Positions 44,205 to 52,361 of a stretch of 55,514 nucleotides of DNA are shown here, piece after piece. The stretch comes from DATAFF01 sp044870245 (GTDB lineage: Bacteria; Pseudomonadota; Alphaproteobacteria; Rhizobiales; Aestuariivirgaceae), in the NCBI GenBank assembly GCA_044870245.1, contig JBIOYR010000143.1, forward strand, positions 1-55,514. The letters are read 5' to 3'. The first letter of the stretch is position 1. Each line of letters begins with the position of its first letter. Both the position numbers and the translations under genes were made by a program. The notes under the pieces were generated by a model. It made no database searches, had not been told where the DNA came from, and saw only the letters and a program-made list of their open reading frames with translations.

Positions 44205-44504
44205 TCATTGGCGATCCGCTTGTGCCAATCTGCTGCGAGTCCGCACATAGCGCCTGGGCACGGTGATGCTGCGCAGGCGCGATGCTTCGTCCGACAGGAC
44301 CGAAAGCTCCTCGAAGCGACCGGAGGACTCCAGCCTTTCGAGACATTCGGCGACCAGCGTCTCCAGCCAGATCGCGCGGGGCGGCGGCCCATGCCCCTCG
44401 AACACCCGCATGCAGCGGACGAGCTCGCGGGTGATCCCGATCAACTGCTCCTCCGGTATTTCGCAGCTGCCGCAGTGCGGCAGATCTCCGGCCTGCTCGG
44501 TCAT
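44205..44504 (-). CDS. Small hypothetical protein downstream of luxI
   Basis: A 99-residue, mostly helical protein with a PHCGSCEI Cys pair near the start and PPPRAIWLETLVAECLERLE in the middle. It starts 13 bases after the luxI stop on the same strand, so it is probably co-transcribed with it. I recognise no family. It may be a quorum-sensing accessory, by position only. Confidence 0.62.
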   Translation of the reverse strand: MTEQAGDLPHCGSCEIPEEQLIGITRELVRCMRVFEGHGPPPRAIWLETLVAECLERLESSGRFEELSVLSDEASRLRSITVPRRYVRTRSRLAQADRQ

Positions 44505-44517
44505 GGTCGTGCCCCCG

Positions 44518-45159
44518 TCAAGCAGCGATGGGCAGCGACATCATCCATGCCGGATCGGCGAACAGCGAGCCAGTCAGATTGTTGCGGGCGCGGATCTCGT
44601 CGGTGACGCTGGCCGCGGTCTCGCACAGGCCGGCGACGGTCATGACGTCGCCGATCTTCCTCGGCTCGCACAGGCGCTCGAAGCCGCAGCCGGCGCGCCG
44701 CAGAATACGCTCCATGCGCACGTCATAGACAGAGATCACGAAATCGATTCCCGCGGCCCGCGACGTTTCCAGAAGAGCGCAAAGCAGCACACCGGTGACC
44801 GTGCTCAAGCCATTGGGCAGACGGCCGAGCAACTCGGTGTCGGCAGCAAAACGACTGCTCTCGAGGACACGCGGGCTGCGGATGATCGATTCCGGCGCCA
44901 TCAGCTCGCTGAAGACATCGGAGAGCATATGCGGTCCGGTGGTGGGAAGAAGACGCAGGCTCGCCAGCACATTGCGCTTCTCGTCGGTCTCGACAACGTA
45001 AAGCGGGTTCAGCTCGTCGAACCGATCCGTCTCGCGGTTGTCGCGAACCTTGACCTCCCAGCCGAGGCGATCATTGAAGACCTTGGCTCTGAGACGGAAC
45101 ATCTTGTCGAGAATGTCGGCATTGTCGGCGGGATAGGCGCCTTGAATGAGTCGGATCAT
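44518..45159 (-). CDS. LuxI-family acyl-homoserine lactone synthase
   Basis: A 213-residue autoinducer synthase that makes N-acyl-homoserine lactones from SAM and acyl-ACP. It has MFRLRAKVFNDRLGWEV (conserved Arg, Phe, Trp), ETDRFDELNPLYVV (Asp, Asp), LASLRLLPTTGPHMLSDVF and a VLESSRFAAD block, the LuxI signature. The luxR-type gene lies just upstream in the same orientation. Its leader has a hairpin that hides the ribosome site and a 20-bp lux-box-like repeat. Confidence 0.92.
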   Translation of the reverse strand: MIRLIQGAYPADNADILDKMFRLRAKVFNDRLGWEVKVRDNRETDRFDELNPLYVVETDEKRNVLASLRLLPTTGPHMLSDVFSELMAPESIIRSPRVLESSRFAADTELLGRLPNGLSTVTGVLLCALLETSRAAGIDFVISVYDVRMERILRRAGCGFERLCEPRKIGDVMTVAGLCETAASVTDEIRARNNLTGSLFADPAWMMSLPIAA

Positions 45160-45166
45160 CGGTGAA

Positions 45167-45188
45167 GCCCCCTGATGTTGAAGGGGGC
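45167..45188 (-). promoter_or_regulatory. Hairpin covering the luxI ribosome site
   Basis: In the luxI transcript GCCCCCT and AGGGGGC (7-bp stem) enclose an 8-base loop. The 3' arm AGGGGG is itself the Shine-Dalgarno sequence, eight bases before the ATG. Folding would block translation until the stem is opened. Confidence 0.6.
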
Positions 45189-45194
45189 ATAGTC

Positions 45195-45214
45195 ATGGGT
45201 CGACTCTCACCCAT
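45195..45214 (-). promoter_or_regulatory. Lux-box-like 20-bp inverted repeat upstream of luxI
   Basis: ATGGGT-N8-ACCCAT, exactly the 20-bp length of known lux boxes, 36 bases ahead of the luxI start. A second palindrome, CGGTCA-AA-TGACCG, lies at 45220-45233. The LuxR-type protein encoded upstream is the likely binder; the bases differ from the Vibrio box. Confidence 0.45.
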
Positions 45215-45236
45215 CAATACGGTCAAATGACCGGGT

Positions 45237-46049
45237 TCAGAGAGCACCGATGCGAATCGCCTTGGCCACGCATTGAGCTTTGCTATGACAGCGCAGCTTC
45301 GTCATTGCATTTTCTATGTAGAAGCGGACAGTTCTATCGCTGAGGCCAAGTATCAACGCAATCTCCTTGGTGGTCTTGCCTTCAGCAGTCCACCAGAGCA
45401 TGTCGCGCTCGCGCTGCGAAAGCTCGCGGATGTCAATGGCACTCTTGAACCCCTCGAGCGCCATGACCTGTTGATGAAAGTAGAAGGCAATCAGCAGAAA
45501 CTCGCGAATGTTTCTTTGCTTGAAATCTTCCCATTCGGGGTCAGCGAGATCGGCGTTGACGGTGAAGACGGCCAGGTCGCCTGAAGCGCCGCGGATCGGA
45601 ATCGACAGGCCCTGTTTCTGCACACCGTAATCGCGGGCCTCGCCAAAGAAGCGGACGGCGGCAGGTCGCAAGGGCGGCAGGTTGCGCCAGTCGAGGGGGA
45701 GAATTCCCTTCATCGATTCCGGCAGCACGGGATCGATGCGCTGATAGTTGCGGGCGCGGTAGCGGTCGACCCAGGCTTTCGAATAGGTCGAGATGACGAA
45801 CACCGGTCGGTTCTCATCCGGGCTCGGAACATTCACGCCGAGATAGGCAAGGTTTCGCACGCCATAGTGGGCCGCGAGCTTCTCGAGGAACCGATGGGCA
45901 TCGGTCACCGACCGAATCTCTTCGCCAGCATCGACCAATGCATGGAATGCTTCGTCCATCGCCACGGCCTCCTCGGGGAAATCTACCACTTCTGCACGTC
46001 CCAGGGGAGCCATGCAATCCAGTACAACCTGCAGAGTTTTCCGCAACAT
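45237..46049 (-). CDS. LuxR-family autoinducer-binding regulator
   Basis: A 270-residue protein. The autoinducer domain has KAWVDRYRARNYQRIDPVLPES (Trp, Tyr, Asp-Pro), PLDWRNLPP and GLSIPIRGASG. The C-terminal GerE HTH is LSQRERDMLWWTAEGKTTKEIALILGLSDRTVRFYIENAM. AGAGAG precedes ATG 46049; later in-frame ATGs (for example MAPLG) are possible starts. The gene lies 77 bases upstream of luxI, same strand. Confidence 0.92.
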   Translation of the reverse strand: MLRKTLQVVLDCMAPLGRAEVVDFPEEAVAMDEAFHALVDAGEEIRSVTDAHRFLEKLAAHYGVRNLAYLGVNVPSPDENRPVFVISTYSKAWVDRYRARNYQRIDPVLPESMKGILPLDWRNLPPLRPAAVRFFGEARDYGVQKQGLSIPIRGASGDLAVFTVNADLADPEWEDFKQRNIREFLLIAFYFHQQVMALEGFKSAIDIRELSQRERDMLWWTAEGKTTKEIALILGLSDRTVRFYIENAMTKLRCHSKAQCVAKAIRIGAL

Positions 46050-46120
46050 GCGCTCTCTGCACGATTGTCAGTGAAATCTGAAGTATCTATTCAGTTGCAA
46101 TCGAGCCGGGGGGCCAGGCG

Positions 46121-46612
46121 ATGATCCACCAACTTTGTGCCGAAGGACCGAACACGTCGCCATTGCCGACGACGATGCTGGTGACCGGCGCCTCGCGCTG
46201 CGTGCGCGCGGCGATACTGGCCTCGTGTCGGACCGCCTATCCGCGCAGCGTGGAAACGGCATGGCTCGCCAACAAGACAGCGCAGAACATTGCCGCGTGG
46301 CTGACGGTCGCCCAGCATGACGCCTTTTTCTCCTTGCGCGGCGAGATCGTCGAAGGGGTGGCGCTGGTGGCGCGGCAACGCCATTTCGAATTGATCTGCG
46401 TTCGCCCCGAGGTGCAGCGGCTCGGGGTGGCGACACGGCTGTTCGCAGCAATCCGCAGCAGGCTCAACCCGACCCAGCTCGAGGCGCACGCGCCGCTGCC
46501 GTCGGTCAATTGGTATCTGAAGCATGGCTTCACCATCCGGGCGGCGCCACTCGTGGAGGGAGGCGTGTTGTGGGATATTCCGCTGGTCTGGCGAGCCGGC
46601 TTCGATAGGTAA
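46121..46612 (+). CDS. GNAT-family acetyltransferase
   Basis: A 163-residue protein. FELICVRPEVQRLGVATRLFAAI is the acetyl-CoA binding motif A, preceded by an AWLTVAQHDAFFSLRGEIVEGVALV core, and WYLKHGFTIR is the usual motif B end. A G-rich ribosome site precedes ATG 46121. The substrate is unknown. It is divergent from the luxR gene by 71 bases. Confidence 0.83.
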   Translation: MIHQLCAEGPNTSPLPTTMLVTGASRCVRAAILASCRTAYPRSVETAWLANKTAQNIAAWLTVAQHDAFFSLRGEIVEGVALVARQRHFELICVRPEVQRLGVATRLFAAIRSRLNPTQLEAHAPLPSVNWYLKHGFTIRAAPLVEGGVLWDIPLVWRAGFDR

Positions 46613-46634
46613 TCATTCTCAAGGCCGCAGAGGC

Positions 46635-46687
46635 GGAAATGCGAAGCGACTATCGGAAAGGCGAAGCCCCAATCGTAAATGCGATGC
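46635..46687. repeat. Three imperfect 20-bp direct repeats upstream of the DUF72 gene
   Basis: Copies start at 46635, 46655 and 46675: GGAAATGCGAAGC, GGAAAGGCGAAGC and GTAAATGCGATGC, the first two each followed by seven bases ending in ATC. The exact 20-base period (about two helix turns) would place them on one face of the DNA. Confidence 0.65.
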
Positions 46688-46707
46688 AGAGCCGTTGCTG
46701 AGGGTCG

Positions 46708-47454
46708 ATGTCGGGAAAGATACATGTCGGGGTGGGAGGCTGGACTTACGAGCCGTGGCGCGGCGTGTTCTACCCCAAGAATCTCCCGCAGAAACGCGAG
46801 CTCGAATTTGCCAGCCGCGCCCTGACCTCGATCGAGATCAACGGTACCTATTATTCCACCTTCAAGCCGGACAGCTGGCAGAAATGGGCCGCCGAGACTC
46901 CCGACGGCTTCAAATTCGCGGTGAAGGGGTCGCGCTTCTGCACCAATCGACGGGTGCTTTCCGATGCGCCTTCGGCGAAATCGATCGCGCGCTTCATCGA
47001 GCAGGGACTGACGCATCTCGGCGACAAGCTTGGACCGATCAATTGGCAATTCATGGCCAACAAGAAATACGACGCCGATGACTTCGAGGGGTTTCTGAAG
47101 CTCCTGCCGAAGGAAGCCGGCGGGGTCGGGCTGCGTCATGCGGTGGAGATCCGCCACGACTCGTTCTGCGATACCGAATTCTACGCACTGGCGCGCCGGC
47201 ACGGCGTGGCGATCGTCTATGCCAAGGAAGAGACGTTTCCCGAGATCGACGAGGCGACGGCCGACTTCACCTATGCCCGGCTGATGTCGAGCCGCGAGGA
47301 TCTGGAGAACGGACTCGAGCCCAAGGAGCTCAAGCATTGGGCTCGCAGGGCGAAGGCGTGGGCCAAGCGCGGCGATGTCTTCCTCTATTTCATCTCCGGC
47401 GCCAAGGTGCGCAATCCGTCAGCGGCGCAGGCGCTGCTCAAGGCGCTCGGATGA
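46708..47454 (+). CDS. DUF72 protein
   Basis: A 248-residue TIM-barrel-like protein with IHVGVGGWTYEPWRGVFYP, SIEINGTYYSTFKPDSWQKWA, FKFAVKGSRFCTN, LGPINWQFM and a VFLYFISGAKVRNP end. All are DUF72 blocks. The family is widespread and functionally unsettled. GAGGG lies upstream of ATG 46708. Confidence 0.88.
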   Translation: MSGKIHVGVGGWTYEPWRGVFYPKNLPQKRELEFASRALTSIEINGTYYSTFKPDSWQKWAAETPDGFKFAVKGSRFCTNRRVLSDAPSAKSIARFIEQGLTHLGDKLGPINWQFMANKKYDADDFEGFLKLLPKEAGGVGLRHAVEIRHDSFCDTEFYALARRHGVAIVYAKEETFPEIDEATADFTYARLMSSREDLENGLEPKELKHWARRAKAWAKRGDVFLYFISGAKVRNPSAAQALLKALG

Positions 47455-47529
47455 CGAGCCGCTCGAGCTTCCCGGAACCCGGGACGAGCTTCAGCGCTTA
47501 ACAGTCGAGCGGCCAAGGAGAGAGACGCC

Positions 47530-48609
47530 ATGCCCATGCCGCGCCTACGCACCGGCATGCCGGACCCCAAGCTCGATCAGGGCACGTTCAAGAGACGATT
47601 CCGCGAGCAATTCACCGATCCGGCATTCGACAATCTGCAGGACGAGCTTGACCGCATTGGCGATGCGGCATGGGACGCCTATTCCAACGGTCGCAAGAGC
47701 CCGCACACCACCAAGGCCGGAGCGGAGTTCGCCGATCCGGATTACGAGCTGTCGGTGGATTGGCTGGCGGCGCGCCTGGCGCTCAAGGATGCGCAGGCAC
47801 GGCACGATCAGAAGGAGCTGCCAAGCCGCATCCTGATCATCAACGGCTCATCGCGCAGCGATCATACCTGCCCAGGCGAGATGTCGAAGAGCTGGCGGCT
47901 CACGGTGATTGCGCATCGCGTGCTGGAAGAGGAATTCCGCCTCGACGTCGAGGTGCTCGACCTCGCCCGACTCGCCTCGGAATATGGCCGCAAGATCCAT
48001 CCGTGCAAGGCCTGCTTCTCGACGGCGGCGGCGCTCTGTCACTGGCCGTGCTCGTGCTATCCCAACCATTCGCTCGGGCAGACCCAGGACTGGATGAACG
48101 AGATCTATCCGATGTGGGTGGCGGCGCATGGCATCATGATCATCACCCCGGTCAACTGGTATCACAGCTCCTCGGCGGTCAAGCTGATGGTCGACCGGCT
48201 GGTCTGCGCCGATGGCGGCAATCCCGATCCGACGCTGAGCCGCGGCAAGGATGCTGCGCGCGCCAAGGAGCTCGAGCTCGAAGGCTGGAGCTACCCGCGC
48301 CATCTGGCCGGCCGCCTGTTCTCGGTGATCGTGCATGGCGATGTCGAGGGTGCCGAGGGGGTGCGCCGCTCGCTTGCCGACTGGCTGAAATTCATGCACC
48401 TCATACCCGCCGGACCCAAGGCAGAGCTCGATCGCTATATCGGCTATTGGGAACCCTATGCCACGAGCCATGACGCGCTCGATTCCGACGTCGCGATCCA
48501 GGAAGAGGTGAGGAATGCGGCGCGGGTCCTGGCCGGGGCGGTCCTGGCCAAGGCGGCGGGAAAGTTCGTCGTTGCCGGCCAGGAACTGGCAGAGCCTCGC
48601 TCGAAATAA
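47530..48609 (+). CDS. Flavodoxin-like NAD(P)H-dependent FMN reductase
   Basis: A 359-residue protein. A 95-residue N-terminal part with a helical FADPDYELSVDWLAARLALK stretch precedes the flavin domain ILIINGSSRSDHTCPGEMSK (phosphate loop), KIHPCKACFSTAAALCHWPC, IMIITPVNWYHSSSAVKLMVDRL and a C-terminal helix region. It is NAD(P)H:FMN oxidoreductase/iron-sulfur-flavoprotein-like; the N-terminal extension is not in ordinary family members. AAGGAGAG precedes ATG 47530. Confidence 0.8.
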   Translation: MPMPRLRTGMPDPKLDQGTFKRRFREQFTDPAFDNLQDELDRIGDAAWDAYSNGRKSPHTTKAGAEFADPDYELSVDWLAARLALKDAQARHDQKELPSRILIINGSSRSDHTCPGEMSKSWRLTVIAHRVLEEEFRLDVEVLDLARLASEYGRKIHPCKACFSTAAALCHWPCSCYPNHSLGQTQDWMNEIYPMWVAAHGIMIITPVNWYHSSSAVKLMVDRLVCADGGNPDPTLSRGKDAARAKELELEGWSYPRHLAGRLFSVIVHGDVEGAEGVRRSLADWLKFMHLIPAGPKAELDRYIGYWEPYATSHDALDSDVAIQEEVRNAARVLAGAVLAKAAGKFVVAGQELAEPRSK

Positions 48610-48686
48610 ATCCTTCACCTTAATCATTAAATTTGCAGCAGTGGCGAAGCATCCGCCGCGCATTGGAACGGCAAGCGGGAGGACTT

Positions 48687-48746
48687 ATGATATATGCGTG
48701 GCGTCAATTACATTCTGGCCATTCACCCGGAGATCTTTCGGCATGA
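48687..48746 (+). CDS. 19-codon upstream ORF coupled to the HdeD gene
   Basis: ATG 48687 has GGGAGGA a few bases upstream and encodes MIYAWRQLHSGHSPGDLSA. Its TGA overlaps the ATG of the next gene (ATGA, 48743-48746). The arrangement suggests translational coupling or a leader peptide. The HdeD gene's own ribosome site is weaker and placed about ten bases away. Confidence 0.4.
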   Translation: MIYAWRQLHSGHSPGDLSA

Positions 48747-49345
48747 CAACTATCCCGACCAAAGACCCTGGCTCGGCATTCGATCCACCAATGTTGCAGG
48801 CGTTGGCCAAGAACTGGTGGCTGATGTTGCTGCGCGGGATTGTGGCGATCATATTCGGGGTTCTCGCCTTCATCTGGCCCGGCGTGACGCTGCTCACGCT
48901 GGTGCTGTTCTATGGTGCCTATGCGCTGGTCGATGGAGCGCTTGCCATCGGTGCGGCGGTGGCAGGCCCAGGCACGGCGGGTCCGCGCTGGTGGCTGGCG
49001 GTGGTCGGCGTGCTCGGCGTGGCGGCCGGCCTGCTGACGTTCCTGTGGCCAGGCATCACCGCCTTCGTCCTCCTCTACTTCATTGCCGGATGGGCGATCG
49101 CGACCGGCGTGTTCGAGATCGTCGGGGCGGTCAGGCTGCGCAAAGAGATCGAAAACGAATGGATGCTGATCCTGAGCGGGGTGCTGTCGGTCCTGTTCGG
49201 CGCGATCCTGATCATCTCGCCCGGGGCCGGCGCGTTGGCGCTGATCTGGGTGATCGGCACCTATGCGATCCTGGCCGGCATCATCTACATCATCCTGGCC
49301 TTCAAGCTGCACCAGCACGAGGCCCCGGCCGCCACGCGAACCTAG
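48743..49345 (+). CDS. HdeD-family acid-stress membrane protein
   Basis: A 200-residue protein with six membrane segments in three hairpins (WLMLLRGIVAIIFGVLAFIWP, WLAVVGVLGVAAGLLTFLWP, WMLILSGVLSVLFGAILIISP), the internal triplication typical of HdeD. HdeD in E. coli helps acid resistance at high density. A polar 25-residue N-terminus and a His-containing C-terminus flank the membrane core. Confidence 0.88.
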   Translation: MTTIPTKDPGSAFDPPMLQALAKNWWLMLLRGIVAIIFGVLAFIWPGVTLLTLVLFYGAYALVDGALAIGAAVAGPGTAGPRWWLAVVGVLGVAAGLLTFLWPGITAFVLLYFIAGWAIATGVFEIVGAVRLRKEIENEWMLILSGVLSVLFGAILIISPGAGALALIWVIGTYAILAGIIYIILAFKLHQHEAPAATRT

Positions 49346-49456
49346 CAGGCCTGAAGCCTGTGGGTGCCCTTGCCGAAGCGGCGAGGGCACCACCAATTTG
49401 CCGCAGTTCGCTGTGCATTAGCGAGGCAGGGCCATCTCGTAACCAGGGAGACCTGC

Positions 49457-50539
49457 ATGGCGTCGAAAGTCCTCATCCTCGTCGGAACCAAGAAGGGCGC
49501 CTTCATTCTCGAAGGCGATGCCACGCGGCGGTCATTCGCGCTGCGCGGACCCTATTGCGACAACTGGCCGATGAACCATGTCATCGCCGACGAGGAGAGC
49601 GGCACGCTCTATGCCGGCGGCGGCAATGAGTGGTTCGGACCGGCCGTGTGGCAGTCGAGCGATCTCGGGGCGACATGGACGCATTCAAGCGAGGGCCTCT
49701 CCTATCAGGCAGGCGAGGTTCCGATCAAATCCGTGTGGAGCCTGGCGCGCCATGGCAATCGGCTCTATGCCGGCGTCGAGCCGGCAGGGCTGTTCCGCAG
49801 CGATGATGACGGGCAGTCCTTCAAGCATGTCGCGGGACTGCGCAATCATCCGTCGCGGCCAAACTGGCACCCGGGCGGTGGCGGGCTGATCCTGCATTCG
49901 CTGGTGGTCAATCCGGACAATCCACAGGAGCTGTGGGTCGGGATCTCGGCGGCCGGCGTGTTCCACACGAGCGACGGCGGCGAGAGCTGGGAGGCGCGCA
50001 ACCGCGGCACCAGGGCGGATTTCCTCCCCGAGGACATGCGCTATCCGGAATTCGGCCAATGCGTTCATTGCGTGGTGATGGCGCCCGGCATGACCAACCG
50101 GCTCTATCAGCAGAATCATTGCGGCATGTATCGCAGCGACGATGGCGGGCTGCACTGGGAAAGCATCGAGAAGGGCCTGCCCTCGTCATTCGGCTTTCCA
50201 GCCGCGACCCATCCGCGCGACCCCGAGTCGCTGTTCCTGCTGCCGCTCAACGGCGACACGGCCGGACGCTATGTGCCGGGCGGCAAGGCGGCGGTGTGGC
50301 GAACCCGCAATGGCGGCGAGAGCTGGGACGCGCTGAGCGACGGCCTGCCGCAGGAAAAGGCGTTTTTCGGCGTGCTGCGCCAGGCGATGGCGACCGACCG
50401 GCTCGACCCGGCCGGCGTCTATTTCGGGACGAGCTCGGGGGCGGTCTATGCGAGCGCCGATGAAGGCAACGGCTGGACGCAGATCGCCGAGCATCTGCCG
50501 ACGGTGTTCTCGGTCGAGACGCTGGTGGTCGAGGGCTGA
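49457..50539 (+). CDS. BNR/sialidase-like beta-propeller protein
   Basis: A 360-residue protein built of Asp-box repeats: SSDLGATWTH, SDDDGQSFKHV, TSDGGESWEA, SDDGGLHWESI and TRNGGESWDAL. This is a beta-propeller of the BNR/exo-alpha-sialidase type without a secretion signal. NWPMNHVIADEESGTLYAGG and QCVHCVVMAP are conserved-looking blocks. The MoaD-like gene starts at the base after its stop, so the two act together. Function unknown. AGGGAG precedes ATG 49457. Confidence 0.85.
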   Translation: MASKVLILVGTKKGAFILEGDATRRSFALRGPYCDNWPMNHVIADEESGTLYAGGGNEWFGPAVWQSSDLGATWTHSSEGLSYQAGEVPIKSVWSLARHGNRLYAGVEPAGLFRSDDDGQSFKHVAGLRNHPSRPNWHPGGGGLILHSLVVNPDNPQELWVGISAAGVFHTSDGGESWEARNRGTRADFLPEDMRYPEFGQCVHCVVMAPGMTNRLYQQNHCGMYRSDDGGLHWESIEKGLPSSFGFPAATHPRDPESLFLLPLNGDTAGRYVPGGKAAVWRTRNGGESWDALSDGLPQEKAFFGVLRQAMATDRLDPAGVYFGTSSGAVYASADEGNGWTQIAEHLPTVFSVETLVVEG

Positions 50540-50812
50540 ATGACTCTGCCGGTCGTGGTCTTCCTGCCCTCGGCGCTGGCCGACCTCTTCCCCGACAGCG
50601 AAAAACGGGTCGAGGTCCAGGCGGCAACGGTGGACGGCGTGATGAACGCCCTCGATCGGCGGTGGCCTGGAATGCGCGACCGCCTGTGCGACTCCCGGCC
50701 GGCCATCCGTCGCCATATCAACGTCTTTGTCGATGGCGAACGCGCCACGCTCGCGACGGTGCTGAAGCCGGGGACGGAGGTCTATGTGCTGACGGCGATC
50801 AGCGGTGGGTAG
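50540..50812 (+). CDS. MoaD/ThiS-like sulfur carrier protein
   Basis: A 90-residue ubiquitin-fold protein with VVVFLPSALADLFPDSEKRV at the start, HINVFVDGERATLATVLKPG in the middle, and the C-terminal YVLTAISGG with the Gly-Gly that is adenylated and thiocarboxylated in MoaD/ThiS. No MoaE, MoeB or ThiF gene is near. It directly follows the BNR gene. The TAG stop begins a heptamer array. Confidence 0.85.
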   Translation: MTLPVVVFLPSALADLFPDSEKRVEVQAATVDGVMNALDRRWPGMRDRLCDSRPAIRRHINVFVDGERATLATVLKPGTEVYVLTAISGG

Positions 50813-50889
50813 GCGTCAATAGGCAGTGGGCGTTAGGCAGTAGGCAGTAGGGACGAGCACTGGACTGCCTATTGCCTAATGCCTACTGC
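50810..50889. repeat. Inverted heptamer array after the MoaD-like gene
   Basis: The left arm begins with the stop codon: TAGGCGT, TAGGCAG, GGCGT, then TAGGCAG-TAGGCAG-TAG. After a short loop around GACGAGCACTGG comes the right arm with ACTGCCTA, TTGCCTA, ATGCCTA and CTGCCC (50866-50889). The next gene starts 44 bases later. Confidence 0.82.
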
Positions 50890-50932
50890 CCGCTCACAAA
50901 TGGACTGCCCAGACTGACCGGATACCAAACCC

Positions 50933-51607
50933 ATGACCAGCATGCGCGTGCTTCTGACCGGCTTCGAGCCCTATGGCGGGCGGAGCCTCAATCCGGCATT
51001 CGAGACGATGCGGTCGCTCGATGGCCGCATGGTCGCCGGGGCGGAGGTCGTCGGGCGGGCGCTGACGGTGTCGCTCAAGCAACTGGGCACGGTAATGGCG
51101 CAGCATCTCGAGGAGGTCAGGCCGCATGCCGTCATCGCGCTCGGCCTGTGGCCAGGCGAGCCGATGATCCGGCTGGAGCGGATCGGCATCAATGTCGCCG
51201 ATTTCGAGATCGCCGACAATGAGGGGGCGCGTCCGGGCGACAGCCTGGTCGCAGCGGACGGAGCGCCGGCGAAGGTGGCGACGCTGCCGCTCAGGGCGAT
51301 CGAGACCGCCCTCATCGCCGAGAAAATTCCGGCGCGGATCTCGTCCACCGCCGGAACATTCCTGTGCAATGCCTGCCTCTACACGCTGCTCGCCCTTCTC
51401 GAAGCGCAAGGCAGGCGCAACGTTCCGGCCGGCTTCATCCATGTCCCCTATGCGCCGGCGCAGGTCGCGCAGATGCTCAACGATCTGCGCGTCGAGCAGG
51501 TGCTCGAGCTGCACCAGCGGGCCGATCTCGCCTCGATGGATCTCGCAATGACGGCCAAGGCCATCGAGGTCGCCATCTCCGTCACCGTCGGCTCGCTTCC
51601 CGGCTGA
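50933..51607 (+). CDS. pcp: Pyroglutamyl-peptidase I
   Basis: Removes N-terminal pyroglutamate from peptides. The 224-residue product starts MTSMRVLLTGFEPYGGRSLNPAF and has the catalytic glutamate in GEPMIRLERIGINVADFEI, the catalytic cysteine in GTFLCNACLYTLL and the histidine in GFIHVPYAPAQ. The length is normal. ATG 50942 (MRVLL) is an alternative start. Its 3' end overlaps the convergent permease gene by 26 bases. Confidence 0.9.
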   Translation: MTSMRVLLTGFEPYGGRSLNPAFETMRSLDGRMVAGAEVVGRALTVSLKQLGTVMAQHLEEVRPHAVIALGLWPGEPMIRLERIGINVADFEIADNEGARPGDSLVAADGAPAKVATLPLRAIETALIAEKIPARISSTAGTFLCNACLYTLLALLEAQGRRNVPAGFIHVPYAPAQVAQMLNDLRVEQVLELHQRADLASMDLAMTAKAIEVAISVTVGSLPG

Positions 51608-52361
51608 GCAGCAAGAAGGCTCCCACGATGAGGATCGTCGCGATGATGATCAGCCCCATCAAGGCATAAAGCACCGGCGACAGGCCGACCTGGCGATAGG
51701 TCGACCACACATAGGTCGGAACGGTGTTCCACGGGCCCTGAACGGCGCTGGTCCTGATCGTCTCATTGATGGACAGGATCGCCGAGAAGCTCACCGCGCC
51801 GGTGATCCCGGAAGCGATGAGCGGCAGCTCGATGTCGCGAAAGGCGCGCCAGCGCCCGGCGCCGGCCATGTAGGCAGCTTCGAGATATTGCGGATCGAAG
51901 GTGGTCATGGCGGTGAGGATGATGAGCGTCGCGAAGGGGAGCGCCCACAGGGTCTGCACGATGACGATGGTGGTGAGCGACGGCGCAATGCCGAGCAGCC
52001 GGAACAGGAAGGCGCTGGCGAGCCCCATGCTGACACCAGGGATGAACAGAGGCAGGAGCATCGCCAGCAGAATGAGCCGCGGGAGCCCAAGCTCGCGGAT
52101 CGACAGGGCGGCGAGGAGACCGAGCAGCGGCGCGAGCATGCCGACCAGAAGGGCGACCAGCGCCGAGCTGCGGAAGGCGCTCAGGATCAGCGGGGTGCGC
52201 CAGAGCTCGCCATACCATTGGAGCGTCCATTCGCCCGGCCGTGCTCCGGCGAGCGAGGCCACGAGCGAGGGAACGAGCGGCACATAGAGGAAGGCCAGCG
52301 CCAGGCCGATGACCAGCCACATGGGCCAGTGCCGCCATGATTTGGCGCGCTCCTGCATCAT
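51582..52361 (-). CDS. Polyamine-type ABC transporter permease (second permease)
   Basis: A 259-residue, six-span permease of the PotC type. It starts MMQERAKSWRHWPMWLVIGL and has the EAA loop (LEAAYMAGAGRWRAFRDIELP) and NETIRTSAVQGPWNTVPTYVW. It overlaps the first permease's stop (ATGA). The frame runs on to 53213 but that part is shadow of the neighbouring permease. It ends the SBP-permease-permease unit; no ATPase gene is in the window. Confidence 0.88.
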   Translation of the reverse strand: MMQERAKSWRHWPMWLVIGLALAFLYVPLVPSLVASLAGARPGEWTLQWYGELWRTPLILSAFRSSALVALLVGMLAPLLGLLAALSIRELGLPRLILLAMLLPLFIPGVSMGLASAFLFRLLGIAPSLTTIVIVQTLWALPFATLIILTAMTTFDPQYLEAAYMAGAGRWRAFRDIELPLIASGITGAVSFSAILSINETIRTSAVQGPWNTVPTYVWSTYRQVGLSPVLYALMGLIIIATILIVGAFLLLSREASRR

